A stretch of 64,000 nt of DNA from the NCBI RefSeq assembly GCF_004295645.1, contig NZ_CP034752.1:3038001-3102000 (forward strand). The letters run 5' to 3'. The position numbers and the translations under genes are program-made. The stretch's first letter is position 1. Every line of letters begins with the position of its first letter. Under the pieces are notes generated by a model that was not told the DNA's origin, did not search any database, and worked only from the letters and a program-made list of their open reading frames with translations. This DNA comes from Limnobaculum zhutongyuii (GTDB taxonomy: Bacteria > Pseudomonadota > Gammaproteobacteria > Enterobacterales > Enterobacteriaceae). Shown here piece by piece: positions 1 through 8,894 of the stretch.

Positions 1-41
1 GCCATGACTTTCTCAAAATGCATTCTTGCCGGTGTTAACAT
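1..41 (-). CDS. M: Terminase small subunit (P2 gpM), first 13 codons only
   Basis: On the minus strand an ATG at 39-41 opens a frame reading MLTPARMHFEKVMA and running off the left edge. P2 gpM also begins with an MLT-P-A motif and follows gpN directly. A strong Shine-Dalgarno run (agggggaatc) precedes the ATG. The product is the endonuclease subunit of terminase that cuts cos during head filling. A small hairpin (60-81, stem GGGCAG/CTGCCC) sits between N and M. The assignment rests on position plus about a dozen residues. Confidence 0.7.
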   Translation of the reverse strand, partial: MLTPARMHFEKVM

Positions 42-95
42 GATTCCCCCTAGCACACGGGGCAGAGTATTTACCCTGCCCTCATGTTGATATTG

Positions 96-1127
96 TTATA
101 CGGCAGCGGTAATGCCTTCGATCAGGCAACCAAACCCGTAATCTTCAACCACATAATCATCATTTGAAGACTCATATGTAGCGACACGGTTAAGCTCTGG
201 CTCTTCTCGAACCATGCGGCGATGCTTGCCTTCCTGCCAGTAAATAGACAGGTTTTTCATTGGGGTAATCAGCATGGCACCGTTAGGGAAATTTGGAGCA
301 ATATACGACGGCAGGTTGCCGATCTTGTTCTGCGTGGCAATAAGCTGGCCGGCAATGGCTTCGGAGTTCGGATTAGTAGAACTCACTGCGTTAATTAATG
401 GGTAATTACGACTAACCGTTACTTGACGCCCACAAACCACGACTAACTCAGTCGATGACTTGTACCACTCTTCCAGTAAGGAATTAACCGCATCAAAAAC
501 CAGCGCGTCAAGGTTACCGTACATACCTTTTGCGATAACCTTATTCCCATCATCGCGACTGGTTACCGTGACATTTTTCATCACTCGCTGAGCTGCGTTT
601 TCTCGGTATTTTTGTAACCAACCAACTCCGACATCCTGCAATAGCTGATTCGTGGCCAGATCTGATTTAGGTGCGCGGCTGGTACCGTTAAAGCCGATCA
701 TGATTCGGTCAAGCGCCCGGCGCTGAATAATTTGGTTAGCAATACGCTGCTGGAAGTCTGGAAACTTCGCCCACATATCTAACTGAGCATAAGAGATATA
801 GGTGTCAGTATTAATCTGGCCACAACTGTATTGATCATCATCCAGCGTATGAATTGAACGCGGCTGGCGCGGATCGGTATTTGAGGTATTAGTACTTGAT
901 ACTGGGCCGGAGATACCAAGTCCCAGCTTTTGGCCGGATTGCTCAGGCACGCCGACGATATTAATTTTTTGCAGCATTTCCGAAGACTGTTGCGTTTTAT
1001 CTTCCAAAGTCTGCTCAACACTCGGTGCCAGATTAAAGTTTTTCGTCACATGATCGACGCTCACGCCGTTCAGCTCAGCTTGTCGTGCCATGTAGCCATC
1101 GAACAAGACGCGGGTTTCATTGCGCAT
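96..1127 (-). CDS. N: Major capsid protein precursor (P2 gpN)
   Basis: 343 residues, against about 357 for P2 gpN. It starts MRNETRVLFDGYMARQAELN, the typical opening of the P2 capsid precursor, whose N-terminus is removed by the gpO protease during head maturation. The middle carries the family-like segments around QINTDTYISYAQLDMWAKF and FNGTSRAPKSD. The product forms the icosahedral head shell. It follows the scaffold gene O by about 60 bp on the same strand and precedes M, the P2 order O-N-M. Expression is expected to be late, from the Ogr-dependent promoter upstream of O. The reading frame is open throughout. Confidence 0.95.
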   Translation of the reverse strand: MRNETRVLFDGYMARQAELNGVSVDHVTKNFNLAPSVEQTLEDKTQQSSEMLQKINIVGVPEQSGQKLGLGISGPVSSTNTSNTDPRQPRSIHTLDDDQYSCGQINTDTYISYAQLDMWAKFPDFQQRIANQIIQRRALDRIMIGFNGTSRAPKSDLATNQLLQDVGVGWLQKYRENAAQRVMKNVTVTSRDDGNKVIAKGMYGNLDALVFDAVNSLLEEWYKSSTELVVVCGRQVTVSRNYPLINAVSSTNPNSEAIAGQLIATQNKIGNLPSYIAPNFPNGAMLITPMKNLSIYWQEGKHRRMVREEPELNRVATYESSNDDYVVEDYGFGCLIEGITAAV

Positions 1128-1186
1128 ATTAAAATTCCTATTTTTCTATTTCAGTTAATTTGGTATCAGTCAAAACGGTCAGGTAA

Positions 1187-2035
1187 TTAACAGTCCGCCT
1201 GAACCGGGGCCGCGTTTCCGTTATTGCCGGTCGCTGGCGGTCTCCGTCCGTAATGATTAGCATCTTCTTCAGATAGCTTGGTTTTTAAGGCATCAAAATC
1301 AGTACGTAGCACATCAATAGACGCTTTGATCTCTGTTGTTGCAGCCTGGCCAGTGCTTAGCGTTTCGATTCGGTCGAGTAACTTGCCCTGACTTTCAGCA
1401 ATCGCCTCTACGGCCTTTTTGATCTCGTTATTTTCCTGACTGAACTTTTGCTGCGTACCGGTCAGCTTCTCAGTGATTCGGGCGAAGAATGATTTGCCGC
1501 TCTCTGGCTCAGCCGGCGGTTTTTCAGCCTCAAACTCAATGGTTGACTCAATAGCTTCAGAGAAAAAACAGGCGGGATCGTGCTTACGGGATGCCAGTGG
1601 ATTAACCGCGCTATTAGCACAGAAATTCATCATTTCAGTACCAAGGCTGGCAGGGTTATCGGTGCAGGCCAGTCCCATCAAGTAGGCTTTTCCTGTATCG
1701 GCAAATGAAGGATGAATTTCGACACTGTGATAAATTTTCTGACGTTTATCCTTTAACGTAACCAAATCGTCAGTAGCATCAACAACGGCATAAAGTCCGC
1801 GTTTACCCTTAAGTGGCCCATCATCAATATCTTCGGCCTTCAAGGTCATAACATCACCGTAAGCCCGAAAATCGCTTTCAGGTGAATAACCCCGTAAATG
1901 TTCAAGATTAATACGCGCACCGTAAACCGTAGGGTTATAGCTCGCTGCCATCTGGTCAATATGCTGACGTTCTAATTTACGTCCGTCACAGGTAGCGCCC
2001 TCGACAGCAACACAGAAAGGTTTTGAAATAGGCAT
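1187..2035 (-). CDS. O: Capsid scaffolding protein and maturation protease (P2 gpO)
   Basis: 282 residues, the usual size for P2 gpO (284). The N-terminal half is the serine protease part: it opens MPISKPFCVAVEGATCDGR and contains the conserved stretch KIYHSVEIHPSFADTG with the likely nucleophile Ser in YHS, plus upstream His and Asp in segments like LERQHIDQMA and INLEHLRGY. The C-terminal half (about residues 190-265) is polar and helical, as expected for the scaffold. The protein templates procapsid assembly, cleaves gpN and itself, and leaves the head. It lies divergent from P with the late activator site between them. The active-site assignment is inferred from family knowledge. Confidence 0.94.
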   Translation of the reverse strand: MPISKPFCVAVEGATCDGRKLERQHIDQMAASYNPTVYGARINLEHLRGYSPESDFRAYGDVMTLKAEDIDDGPLKGKRGLYAVVDATDDLVTLKDKRQKIYHSVEIHPSFADTGKAYLMGLACTDNPASLGTEMMNFCANSAVNPLASRKHDPACFFSEAIESTIEFEAEKPPAEPESGKSFFARITEKLTGTQQKFSQENNEIKKAVEAIAESQGKLLDRIETLSTGQAATTEIKASIDVLRTDFDALKTKLSEEDANHYGRRPPATGNNGNAAPVQADC

Positions 2036-2125
2036 GGTATAAAGCTCCGGGTAGATAGATTCGCTTTCTCATAAAATGATAATCACATCATTCCCCCTTG
2101 CCGCCCCAGCGCAAAACCTTCAGAT

Positions 2126-2143
2126 TGTCGCGCTGTTGTGACA
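2126..2143. promoter_or_regulatory. Ogr/Delta late-activator site between O and P
   Basis: The sequence TGT, 12 bases, ACA at 2126-2143 (flanked as TTGT...ACAA) matches the dyad consensus TGT-N12-ACA bound by the zinc-finger activators Ogr and Delta of P2/P4 phages. It lies in the 154-bp gap between the divergent genes O and P, where P2 has its back-to-back late promoters. One site probably serves both directions, or a second weaker site is not obvious. No ogr gene is in the window; it would be near the far left end of the prophage. Confidence 0.75.
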
Positions 2144-2189
2144 ACTTAATCAGATATATCAACGCCCGCGCGCGCGTTAGCCTGTTGTC

Positions 2190-3917
2190 ATGAATACATC
2201 CCCAGACGTTCGCGCAGAAGCCAAGAGTCTATATTGGCGAGAATTTAGCATCACTCAGATATCAAAAGAGATCGGGGTGAGCATTAACACGCTCTATAGC
2301 TGGCGGCGTCGTGATAAATGGGATGAGGCAACAGGAAAGCAGCGCGTTAGCGAACGTACACACGTCCAGTACTTACGGCTGATAGAAAAAGAAAATCCAA
2401 CCCCTCACGACTTTAAACGCATTGACCTGCTAGGGCGGCAGCTTGACCGTTTTTTCAGGCATGAACGTCAGGACGAAGAGAAAGAAGAAAAAAAGAAAAC
2501 CAAAAAGAATCATTTCACTACTGAACAGATTAATCAGTTACGTGATCTACTGTTTGAATCGTTCTACGAACACCAGAAACGCTGGTATAAACAGCGTAAA
2601 CGCCGGAACCGTTTTTACCTTAAATCCCGCCAGATTGGCGGCACTCGCTACGTATCGCATGAAGCGTTTTTGGTCGCGTTAGAAACGGGGAATAACCAGA
2701 TATTCTTATCAGCTAGCCGGGCTCAAGCATTCCAATTTAAGCGTTTCATTCAATCAGCAGCACGCCTGGTAGGCGTTGAGCTAACAGGCGGCGATACAAT
2801 TGAACTGTCCACTGATGAGCATTCCTGTGTAATTTTATATTTCCTCGGTACATCAGCGGCTCACAATCAGAGTTATACCGGCGACCTTAATCTTGATGAG
2901 GCTTTTTGGATAAGTAACTTTCTGAATGTTCGAAAAGTCGCGGCAGGTATGGCTACGCATACACACCTGCGGCGTACATATCTATCCACAGCATCGAGTG
3001 AAGAACATGAAGCCTATAAATTCTGGAGCGGTGAACTGTTCAATGAGGGCAAGCCGCGATCGGAACAGGTTGATATTGATATCAGTCATAAGGCGCTAAA
3101 AAATGGCCGTTTATGCGCTGATAATATCTTCCGCCAAATAGTTACTGTTACTGATGCGATTAACCTCGGCTTTGACAAAATAGATCTGGATGAAATCAAA
3201 TCGGAGAACTCCCCTGACGAGTTTGAAAACCTGTATATGTGCCGGTTTATTTCAGTCGGAGAACGAGCCTTTGATTATAACGCGTTGATTAATTGCGGGG
3301 TTGATGGTTATAACGATGATGTATGGCCAGACTGGCGACCGTTCTCCCCTCGCCCATTAGGCCAGCGCCCTGTATGGGTAAGCTACGATCCCAACGGCAG
3401 CAGCGGCAAAGGTGACAGTGCCGGTTTAGTTGTCTTATCACCGCCAGCAGTGCCGGGGGCTAAATTCCGTACCGTTGAGCGCATTCAACTTCGCGGCATG
3501 GAATTCGAAGCGCAAGCTAAGGTCATTGAAGAAATTACTGAGCGTTACAACGTGCAGCATATTGCCATTGATGGTACCGGTATTGGTGAAGCGGTTTACC
3601 AACTGGTGATTAAATTTTTCCCTGCGGCCGTTATGTACAACTATTCCTTATCACTTAAGCGGGCGATGGTACTCAAAATGCTGATGGTTATCCGTTCCGG
3701 ACGCTATGAATATGACGCCGGCATGATGGAAATTGTTCATGCATTTATGACTATCCGAAAAGTGGTAACGCCGGGCGGCATTATGACCTATGAATCTGAC
3801 CGTAAACGCGGCAGTAACCACGGCGATCTAGCATGGGCCACTATGCAAGGCATATTTAACGAACCGATTGGCGTAGAAGTCACGGACACAAGCAACAGCT
3901 TTGTTGAGGAGTTTTAA
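2190..3917 (+). CDS. P: Terminase large (ATPase) subunit (P2 gpP)
   Basis: 575 residues, close to P2 gpP (590). The N-terminus carries a helix-turn-helix typical of this family (YWREFSITQISKEIGVSINT, then SWRRRDKW). The packaging ATPase follows, with a Walker-A-like region around residue 150 (KSRQIGGTRYVSHEAF) and an acidic Walker-B-like region LNLDEAFWI near residue 235. The C-terminal third contains VSYDPNGSSGKGDSAGLVVL and AIDGTGIGE, fitting an RNase-H-like nuclease or terminase fold. It powers DNA packaging with gpM through the gpQ portal. P and Q form a rightward late operon, with Q starting 2 bp after the P stop. The Shine-Dalgarno upstream of the chosen ATG is weak. Confidence 0.95.
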   Translation: MNTSPDVRAEAKSLYWREFSITQISKEIGVSINTLYSWRRRDKWDEATGKQRVSERTHVQYLRLIEKENPTPHDFKRIDLLGRQLDRFFRHERQDEEKEEKKKTKKNHFTTEQINQLRDLLFESFYEHQKRWYKQRKRRNRFYLKSRQIGGTRYVSHEAFLVALETGNNQIFLSASRAQAFQFKRFIQSAARLVGVELTGGDTIELSTDEHSCVILYFLGTSAAHNQSYTGDLNLDEAFWISNFLNVRKVAAGMATHTHLRRTYLSTASSEEHEAYKFWSGELFNEGKPRSEQVDIDISHKALKNGRLCADNIFRQIVTVTDAINLGFDKIDLDEIKSENSPDEFENLYMCRFISVGERAFDYNALINCGVDGYNDDVWPDWRPFSPRPLGQRPVWVSYDPNGSSGKGDSAGLVVLSPPAVPGAKFRTVERIQLRGMEFEAQAKVIEEITERYNVQHIAIDGTGIGEAVYQLVIKFFPAAVMYNYSLSLKRAMVLKMLMVIRSGRYEYDAGMMEIVHAFMTIRKVVTPGGIMTYESDRKRGSNHGDLAWATMQGIFNEPIGVEVTDTSNSFVEEF

Positions 3918-3919
3918 TA

Positions 3920-4972
3920 GTGAGTCGCAATAAAAATAAACGAACGGCCAAACCGCTGGCCAATCTACCGGCTGAGCTAGGTGCTGAGCCAATGGAGTCG
4001 GTAGAATCATTCAGTTTTGGTGATGCTATTACTGTAAACAGAATGAGCGATCTCAATGACTGCTTTGAATGTGCAAATAACGGTCTCTGGTATGAAACAC
4101 CTATCAGTACTTATGGTCTGGCTCGTATGCTCGACAATGCGGCCTACCACTCATCACCACTATTTTTTAAACGGAACGTTATTCTGTCCTGTTATATTCC
4201 TCATCCTCTGCTATCCAGGCAGGATATGAGCGCATGGATATTAGACTATTTAATATTTGGCAATAACTTCATGGAAGTCAGGCGCAATCGACTCGGTGAA
4301 CCCATTGAACTAAAACACAGTCTGGCCAAATATACCCGTCGCGGTGTCAATCTTGACCAATATTGGTTTGTTACTCGATACGCGCAAGATTTCGCTTTTG
4401 AACCAGGTTCTGTATGCCAAATAAAAAACCCAAGTATTCATCAAGAAATTTATGGATCCCCTGAATATATGGCTGCTCTGAACAGCGTCAGCCTGAACGG
4501 TGAGGCCACAGTATTCAGACGTAATTATTATATTAACGGTAGCCACGCTGGCGTTATCGTTTATCTCACCGACCCGGTTGCTAATAATGCTGATGTTGAA
4601 AAACTAAAACGGTCACTGAAAGAAGCACGCGGCAACGGCGCATTTAAAAACTTATTTGTCTATGCTGCAGGCGGTAAGAAAGACGGATTACAAATATTAC
4701 CGTTCAGTCAAATAGCCGCTAAAGATGAGTTTACCGGTATTAAAGATGCAACCCGTGACGATATGCTAGCAATCCATCGAGTACCGCCGCAACTGATGGG
4801 CGTTATGCCTGGCAATGTTGGCGGCTTCGGTGACGTAGAAAAGGCCGCTCAGGTATTCTCAGTGAACGAGTTGCTACCAATACAAGAAACGCTAAAAGAA
4901 TTAAACAGTTGGTTAGGTATTGAAGTCATCCGATTCAATGAATACGCACTAGCTAAAAAATCAGCCGCTTAA
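3920..4972 (+). CDS. Q: Portal protein (P2 gpQ)
   Basis: 350 residues, as in P2 gpQ (344), of the PBSX/P2 portal family. Typical segments are DNAAYHSSPLFFKRN, DYLIFGNNFMEV, NPSIHQEIYGSPEYMAAL and the C-terminal run HRVPPQLMGVMPGNVGGFGD followed by EKAAQVF. It forms the dodecameric ring at the unique head vertex through which terminase drives DNA. The start is GTG, placed just after the P stop, with GAGGAG about 10 bases upstream. It is followed by a rho-independent terminator and then the cos region, the P2 arrangement. Confidence 0.95.
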   Translation: MSRNKNKRTAKPLANLPAELGAEPMESVESFSFGDAITVNRMSDLNDCFECANNGLWYETPISTYGLARMLDNAAYHSSPLFFKRNVILSCYIPHPLLSRQDMSAWILDYLIFGNNFMEVRRNRLGEPIELKHSLAKYTRRGVNLDQYWFVTRYAQDFAFEPGSVCQIKNPSIHQEIYGSPEYMAALNSVSLNGEATVFRRNYYINGSHAGVIVYLTDPVANNADVEKLKRSLKEARGNGAFKNLFVYAAGGKKDGLQILPFSQIAAKDEFTGIKDATRDDMLAIHRVPPQLMGVMPGNVGGFGDVEKAAQVFSVNELLPIQETLKELNSWLGIEVIRFNEYALAKKSAA

Positions 4973-4993
4973 CCTCCAATTACCCACTACTGA

Positions 4994-5016
4994 AGCCGCC
5001 TAGCGCGGCTTTTTTC
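4994..5016 (+). terminator. Terminator after P-Q operon
   Basis: Stem AGCCGC/GCGGCT with a 5-base loop followed directly by six T, about 20 bases after the Q stop. It is a rho-independent terminator in the rightward direction and insulates the cos region from late transcription. Confidence 0.85.
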
Positions 5017-5163
5017 TTGTCCATCATTACTGCGCATCATTGAAGCTCTAAGCACACGTTCAACACACCTACATCATGGCGTAATGAAGAGCGATACACC
5101 ACAAAAACAGTCCAAAAAGCGGGTAATTTCTCATTTCATGAGGATACCCTCACCCAACCTCGT

Positions 5164-5190
5164 AGCGCGCGCTGATTCCCCCACCTCACC
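5164..5190 (-). other. cos: Candidate cos (packaging/cohesive end) site
   Basis: Read on the minus strand, 5190 to 5172 gives GGTGAGGTGGGGGAATCAG, followed by CGCGCGCT. From memory, the 19-base cohesive end of P2 is GGCGAGGCGGGGAAAGCAC followed by TGCGCGCT. The match in sequence, length and position next to Q supports this as the terminase cutting site. The exact nick positions are inferred from P2. Confidence 0.75.
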
Positions 5191-5352
5191 CGCACATTAA
5201 AAGGCCTCTTTTTTGTGCATATGTGCAGTCCATGGGAGGCCGTGCAGTAGCTGGGTTAAATAAGAAAAAGCGCTCTCAGAAAATTTGTGCAATTTTATGT
5301 AATAGCGTGCATCAAATTTATTTTCAATATCTGTAGCTTAATTTAAAGTTTA

Positions 5353-5371
5353 AGCCGCCCAAAAGGCGGCT
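5353..5371 (-). terminator. Hairpin downstream of the subtilase gene
   Basis: Stem AGCCGCC/GGCGGCT with loop CAAAA, seven bases past the stop of the minus-strand protease gene. The minus-strand downstream sequence is T-rich (ttaaacttt) but not a pure T run, so it may be a moderate terminator. Confidence 0.55.
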
Positions 5372-5377
5372 ACTTCA

Positions 5378-7579
5378 TTATGACTCAATAGAAATCTGAG
5401 TACGAAGTTGTATAGGATTCAGAATTTTATATCTCTGCCGAATAATATTATACATATCTAATCCCTTCACTTTCACGCTTATGACCATCGCGTATTGCAT
5501 ATCAGGAGCTGATTTCCCTGCCACATGACGAGAAGAATCTCGTGCATGATATCGAATATCAAATACAGGATCGCTCAGTAAAGTATCTGCATTAAACTTT
5601 TTACCTCTATGAAGGGTTGTTTCCCATTTATGTCCTTCATTTCTGCATTCTCGCTCGGTTTTATACTGACTTTTCTGACCAAAGAAGTCATCTGTTTCTG
5701 TATCATCTAAACCAAAACGTGGCCTAAAACTCACCTGCATACCAGCCCTCGTGTAATTAACGGAATGTTCGGGATCAACAGGAGTTTGAATGCATAATGT
5801 TGCTGATAGCTCAAATGATTCATGAAATGGTACATTTGGAAATGGTATAGGTGCACGAAGATATTTGCCTTTAGCTAAAGAGCCGTAGTAAATAACTGTA
5901 GCAGTATCGTCTTTACAATCGATTAGCTCGTTTGGATCTTCAGTAAAACGGCCCCATCCAATATGTTCTCTAGGATCTTTCCGAGACGCCTCTGCGTGAT
6001 GAACTAATAGTGCTTTTAAAGCGATCGTATTTAATGGTGTGCCAGAAAGTGCAGCCACACCTACTGCAGTTCTTAATGCTAAAGGGGAAGCATAGCTAGT
6101 ACCTTGGACACCAACAATTGCACCTAGCAACGGATTATATGTATAAAATGGCTCATCATCGCTACCACCAAAAATAATGCCATCAGGTTTTACAAACCCG
6201 GGGCTTCTTCCTGGACCAATGCAACTGTATGGGGCTCTGGCCCATTTTTTACCACTACGATCGGCGGCACCTACAGCCAGAGCATTAACCATATCTGATG
6301 GGGGCTGAATTCTTCCTGCGTCACCATCTTCTTCGCCGTCATTTCCTACAGCTACCGTTAGAAGAATTCCGTGCTTAACACAGATCTGATCTAGTACTGC
6401 CGTCCATACATGAACCTCATCATCACCAATAGGAAGTCTAGGGCCCAAACTTAAGTTAGCAAATTTATAATCGCCAGTATCAAGAACATGCTGAATTTTC
6501 TTTAATACATCAAATAAATCCCAGTCCCCGTTGCTGCCCGATTCTGGTGATAAAACACGATAATGATCTACATTCATGAATGGTCTATTAAATTCTGGAT
6601 TATCCTTATCTACTCGGCCAAATAAAAATGTTGATGTAACTTCATTACCATGTTGTAGCAAATACCCTACTGTTTCTTGCGTATCAGGATATGCATATTC
6701 TGTAACCCAATTATTTAAATCTGTCGTCCCTAATCCACCATCAAATATTGCTACTTTACCTGATTGAGAATAGGCCCCTTCTATTGGCAATGAAGGTAAT
6801 TCAATGTTTGACATTTGCCTAACTATATTAGGTTGAGTGCATCTAAGAATAGGCATAGGACGAACAACACGGATTAAAGCGAAATCAAGCGTATTACGGA
6901 TGTTTTCTTGAGTTGCTTTTGCCGATAAAAAAGTCAACCCACCGACCTGTATTTTATTTTTATAGTCAACAATAACGTTATGTAATGCAGCATAAGATAC
7001 ATAAGCTTTTACAATATCATCGTCATCATTCCCTGCATGTAAAACAACCTCGTACTTAGCTTCCCCTTTAGGAGCTAAATTAAAATTCCGCTCTCTATCT
7101 AAGATATTGAAATTTTGAACATCTTCAATCTCAGTAAATTCTTTCTGTAAATATTTTGCTGTTGCATTTGAATTTAATAATTCCTTAAATTTTTTAACAG
7201 CATCTTCTTTACCACTAACGAATAACTGCGCCGTAACTAACTCTTTATTTTCATCAGTTTTCCTTGTGACTTTGCGTGGCGTTATTGTTATTTGCCTACT
7301 ACCCACGTCTCTCAGTCCAGAAACACGCAATATATTTTCAGGATAATATGACTTACCAAGAAAAGCCGGGTGCAGTGTTAAATTAAAGACACTCTCACCT
7401 CTTGGCTTTGCCACTCGATCTAGCGCACTAAAGCTTTCAACAACATTATCAATCTGACTATTAATTTTGCTCCTAACATCAGAAATGGTATAAGGATAGT
7501 TTTTATCCCCGCCAACCTTACCAAATTCTTCCTTACTCGTTAAAATATCACCATTGCCTAGAAGTAGGTTACGTTCCAT
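5378..7579 (-). CDS. ietS: Subtilisin-like serine protease of ietAS-type defence pair
   Basis: 733 residues. The peptidase S8 domain spans about residues 270-560 with an apparently complete catalytic set: Asp280 in AIFDGG, His310 in LLQHGNEV, oxyanion Asn413 in AVGNDGEE, and Ser495 in QGTSYASP. Residues 1-265 form an N-terminal region I do not recognise; residues 560-733 are a beta-rich C-terminal part. There is no signal peptide, so it should act in the cytoplasm. The start codon overlaps the stop of the upstream ATPase gene by one base (TAATG), implying translational coupling. An AAA+ ATPase paired with a subtilase is the ietAS layout reported as an anti-phage system (Gao and colleagues, 2020), earlier described as a toxin-antitoxin-like plasmid locus. 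Low G+C against neighbouring phage genes suggests recent acquisition. Confidence 0.8.
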   Translation of the reverse strand: MERNLLLGNGDILTSKEEFGKVGGDKNYPYTISDVRSKINSQIDNVVESFSALDRVAKPRGESVFNLTLHPAFLGKSYYPENILRVSGLRDVGSRQITITPRKVTRKTDENKELVTAQLFVSGKEDAVKKFKELLNSNATAKYLQKEFTEIEDVQNFNILDRERNFNLAPKGEAKYEVVLHAGNDDDDIVKAYVSYAALHNVIVDYKNKIQVGGLTFLSAKATQENIRNTLDFALIRVVRPMPILRCTQPNIVRQMSNIELPSLPIEGAYSQSGKVAIFDGGLGTTDLNNWVTEYAYPDTQETVGYLLQHGNEVTSTFLFGRVDKDNPEFNRPFMNVDHYRVLSPESGSNGDWDLFDVLKKIQHVLDTGDYKFANLSLGPRLPIGDDEVHVWTAVLDQICVKHGILLTVAVGNDGEEDGDAGRIQPPSDMVNALAVGAADRSGKKWARAPYSCIGPGRSPGFVKPDGIIFGGSDDEPFYTYNPLLGAIVGVQGTSYASPLALRTAVGVAALSGTPLNTIALKALLVHHAEASRKDPREHIGWGRFTEDPNELIDCKDDTATVIYYGSLAKGKYLRAPIPFPNVPFHESFELSATLCIQTPVDPEHSVNYTRAGMQVSFRPRFGLDDTETDDFFGQKSQYKTERECRNEGHKWETTLHRGKKFNADTLLSDPVFDIRYHARDSSRHVAGKSAPDMQYAMVISVKVKGLDMYNIIRQRYKILNPIQLRTQISIES

Positions 7580-8664
7580 TATTTAACACCCCATTTTTTT
7601 AGAATATTTGAAACCGTTGGATGTGACATACTCATTGATTCAGCTATCTTCCTATTAGATATTCCTTCAAAGTGTTTTTTTATTACCTCTAAATCTTTAT
7701 CATTCTTATTGTATATAGGTAACTTTTCCATAATAACTGATTCAATTAAAGAATTTTCAAATGAAACACTCGAAAGAACTTCATTCTTTTTAGAGTAGTT
7801 TAATAATTTATTAATTGTCGCGAATGACATGCCATTAAGTAGCGTCGATAGTTTTATAGCTAAAAACTCATCTACACCATGTTTAATTAAATATAATCTT
7901 ATAAGATCCTCTTGAGGATTATCAAAATTTAAAACATGTTCAAAACGACGCCATACTGCAGGATCTAAAATATCAGGATGATTTGTAGCGGCCACCAATA
8001 ATGATGTTGAAGGCCATTCATCTATAGTCTGTAAAAGTACAGTGACTAACCTCTTTAATTCACCAACATCACGCTCATCATCTCGTTTTTTAGCTACAGC
8101 ATCAAACTCATCAAGCAATAAAACACATGGAGATTCTTTAGCATAATCCATTACAGACTTTATGTTGCTGCCTGTTTTTCCCAAAAGAGAACTCATAACA
8201 GAAGAAAGATCTAAAGTTAACAGAGGTAAACTTAATCTAGCTGCAAGCCAATGCGCTGACATTGTTTTACCTACACCGGGAGGCCCTGAAAGTAAAACAG
8301 CTTTTACAGGCTCCAATCCGGCTTTTAGTAAAGCAACTGTATTCTCCCTTTCGTTAACAATAGACATTAACTTTTTAGATATATCTGAGCTCCACATTGG
8401 TTCTTCAGAAGAGCTATCAATAGGCGTTTCTTGCAACAAGTTTCTTCGAGAATCGCCATCAACAGGAAGAATAGAAGAATTCTTTGTTGCGCTACGCAGC
8501 ACTGTCCCATCAGAGATATATTTAGCTAATTTAGATGCAAGTTCTTCATCATTTTTTCTTATATTGCTAATCATTCTTCTGCAAAGCAAAACAAATGCAT
8601 TAGCGTTTCCTTTGACGCCTTGCTCAACAAGCCGGAAAAAATCTTCCTCGTTTATACTTACCAT
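7579..8664 (-). CDS. ietA: AAA+ ATPase of ietAS-type defence pair with C-terminal helix-turn-helix
   Basis: 361 residues. The AAA+ core runs from about residue 95 to 260: Walker A GPPGVGKT at 127-134, Walker B VLLLDEFD at 181-188, sensor-1 ATNHPD at 226-231 and an arginine pair RR at 239-240. The first 90 residues are helical and polar. The last 30 residues (ISNRKIAESMSMSHPTVSNI, then LKKWG) read as a helix-turn-helix ending the protein. AAAGGTG lies at good spacing before the ATG. The gene heads a two-gene unit with the protease; together they fill the P2 old/tin position between gpA and cos. The 230 bp upstream are AT-rich and should hold the promoter. The likely role is to gate or direct the protease on sensing infection (inference). 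Confidence 0.8.
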   Translation of the reverse strand: MVSINEEDFFRLVEQGVKGNANAFVLLCRRMISNIRKNDEELASKLAKYISDGTVLRSATKNSSILPVDGDSRRNLLQETPIDSSSEEPMWSSDISKKLMSIVNERENTVALLKAGLEPVKAVLLSGPPGVGKTMSAHWLAARLSLPLLTLDLSSVMSSLLGKTGSNIKSVMDYAKESPCVLLLDEFDAVAKKRDDERDVGELKRLVTVLLQTIDEWPSTSLLVAATNHPDILDPAVWRRFEHVLNFDNPQEDLIRLYLIKHGVDEFLAIKLSTLLNGMSFATINKLLNYSKKNEVLSSVSFENSLIESVIMEKLPIYNKNDKDLEVIKKHFEGISNRKIAESMSMSHPTVSNILKKWGVK

Positions 8665-8894
8665 AAAAACACCTTTAAATCATTAACATACAGTAACTGG
8701 AAAACAACACACCAATATTTTACATAGAATATTACCACTATATGACTAAACATTGAAAGAGCTATCTTTAATTTTTACTGTATAAATAATCAGGCCAACT
8801 TAAAAGTGAAGCACTACCCTTTGTTTTATATGTTTTTCTAAGACTACAATGTTTTTATGCCATATAACTAAATCATCAATAACCTCTAAAATGC

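Larger units (their letters stand above)
4973..5377. other. Non-coding cos region between Q and the cargo genes
   Basis: A 405-bp stretch with no convincing gene. It holds the Q terminator (4994-5016), a P2-like cos core on the minus strand (5164-5190), short AT-rich flanks, and the terminator-like hairpin of the protease gene (5353-5371). In P2 the cos site also lies between Q and the old/tin end, so the absence of genes here is expected for packaging-recognition DNA. Confidence 0.7.

Noticed and set aside
5378..8664. Reading the ATPase-protease pair as a classical toxin-antitoxin module
   Set aside because: The AAA+/subtilase layout fits the ietAS defence class better, and neither protein is antitoxin-like in size or sequence; some addictive behaviour cannot be excluded.
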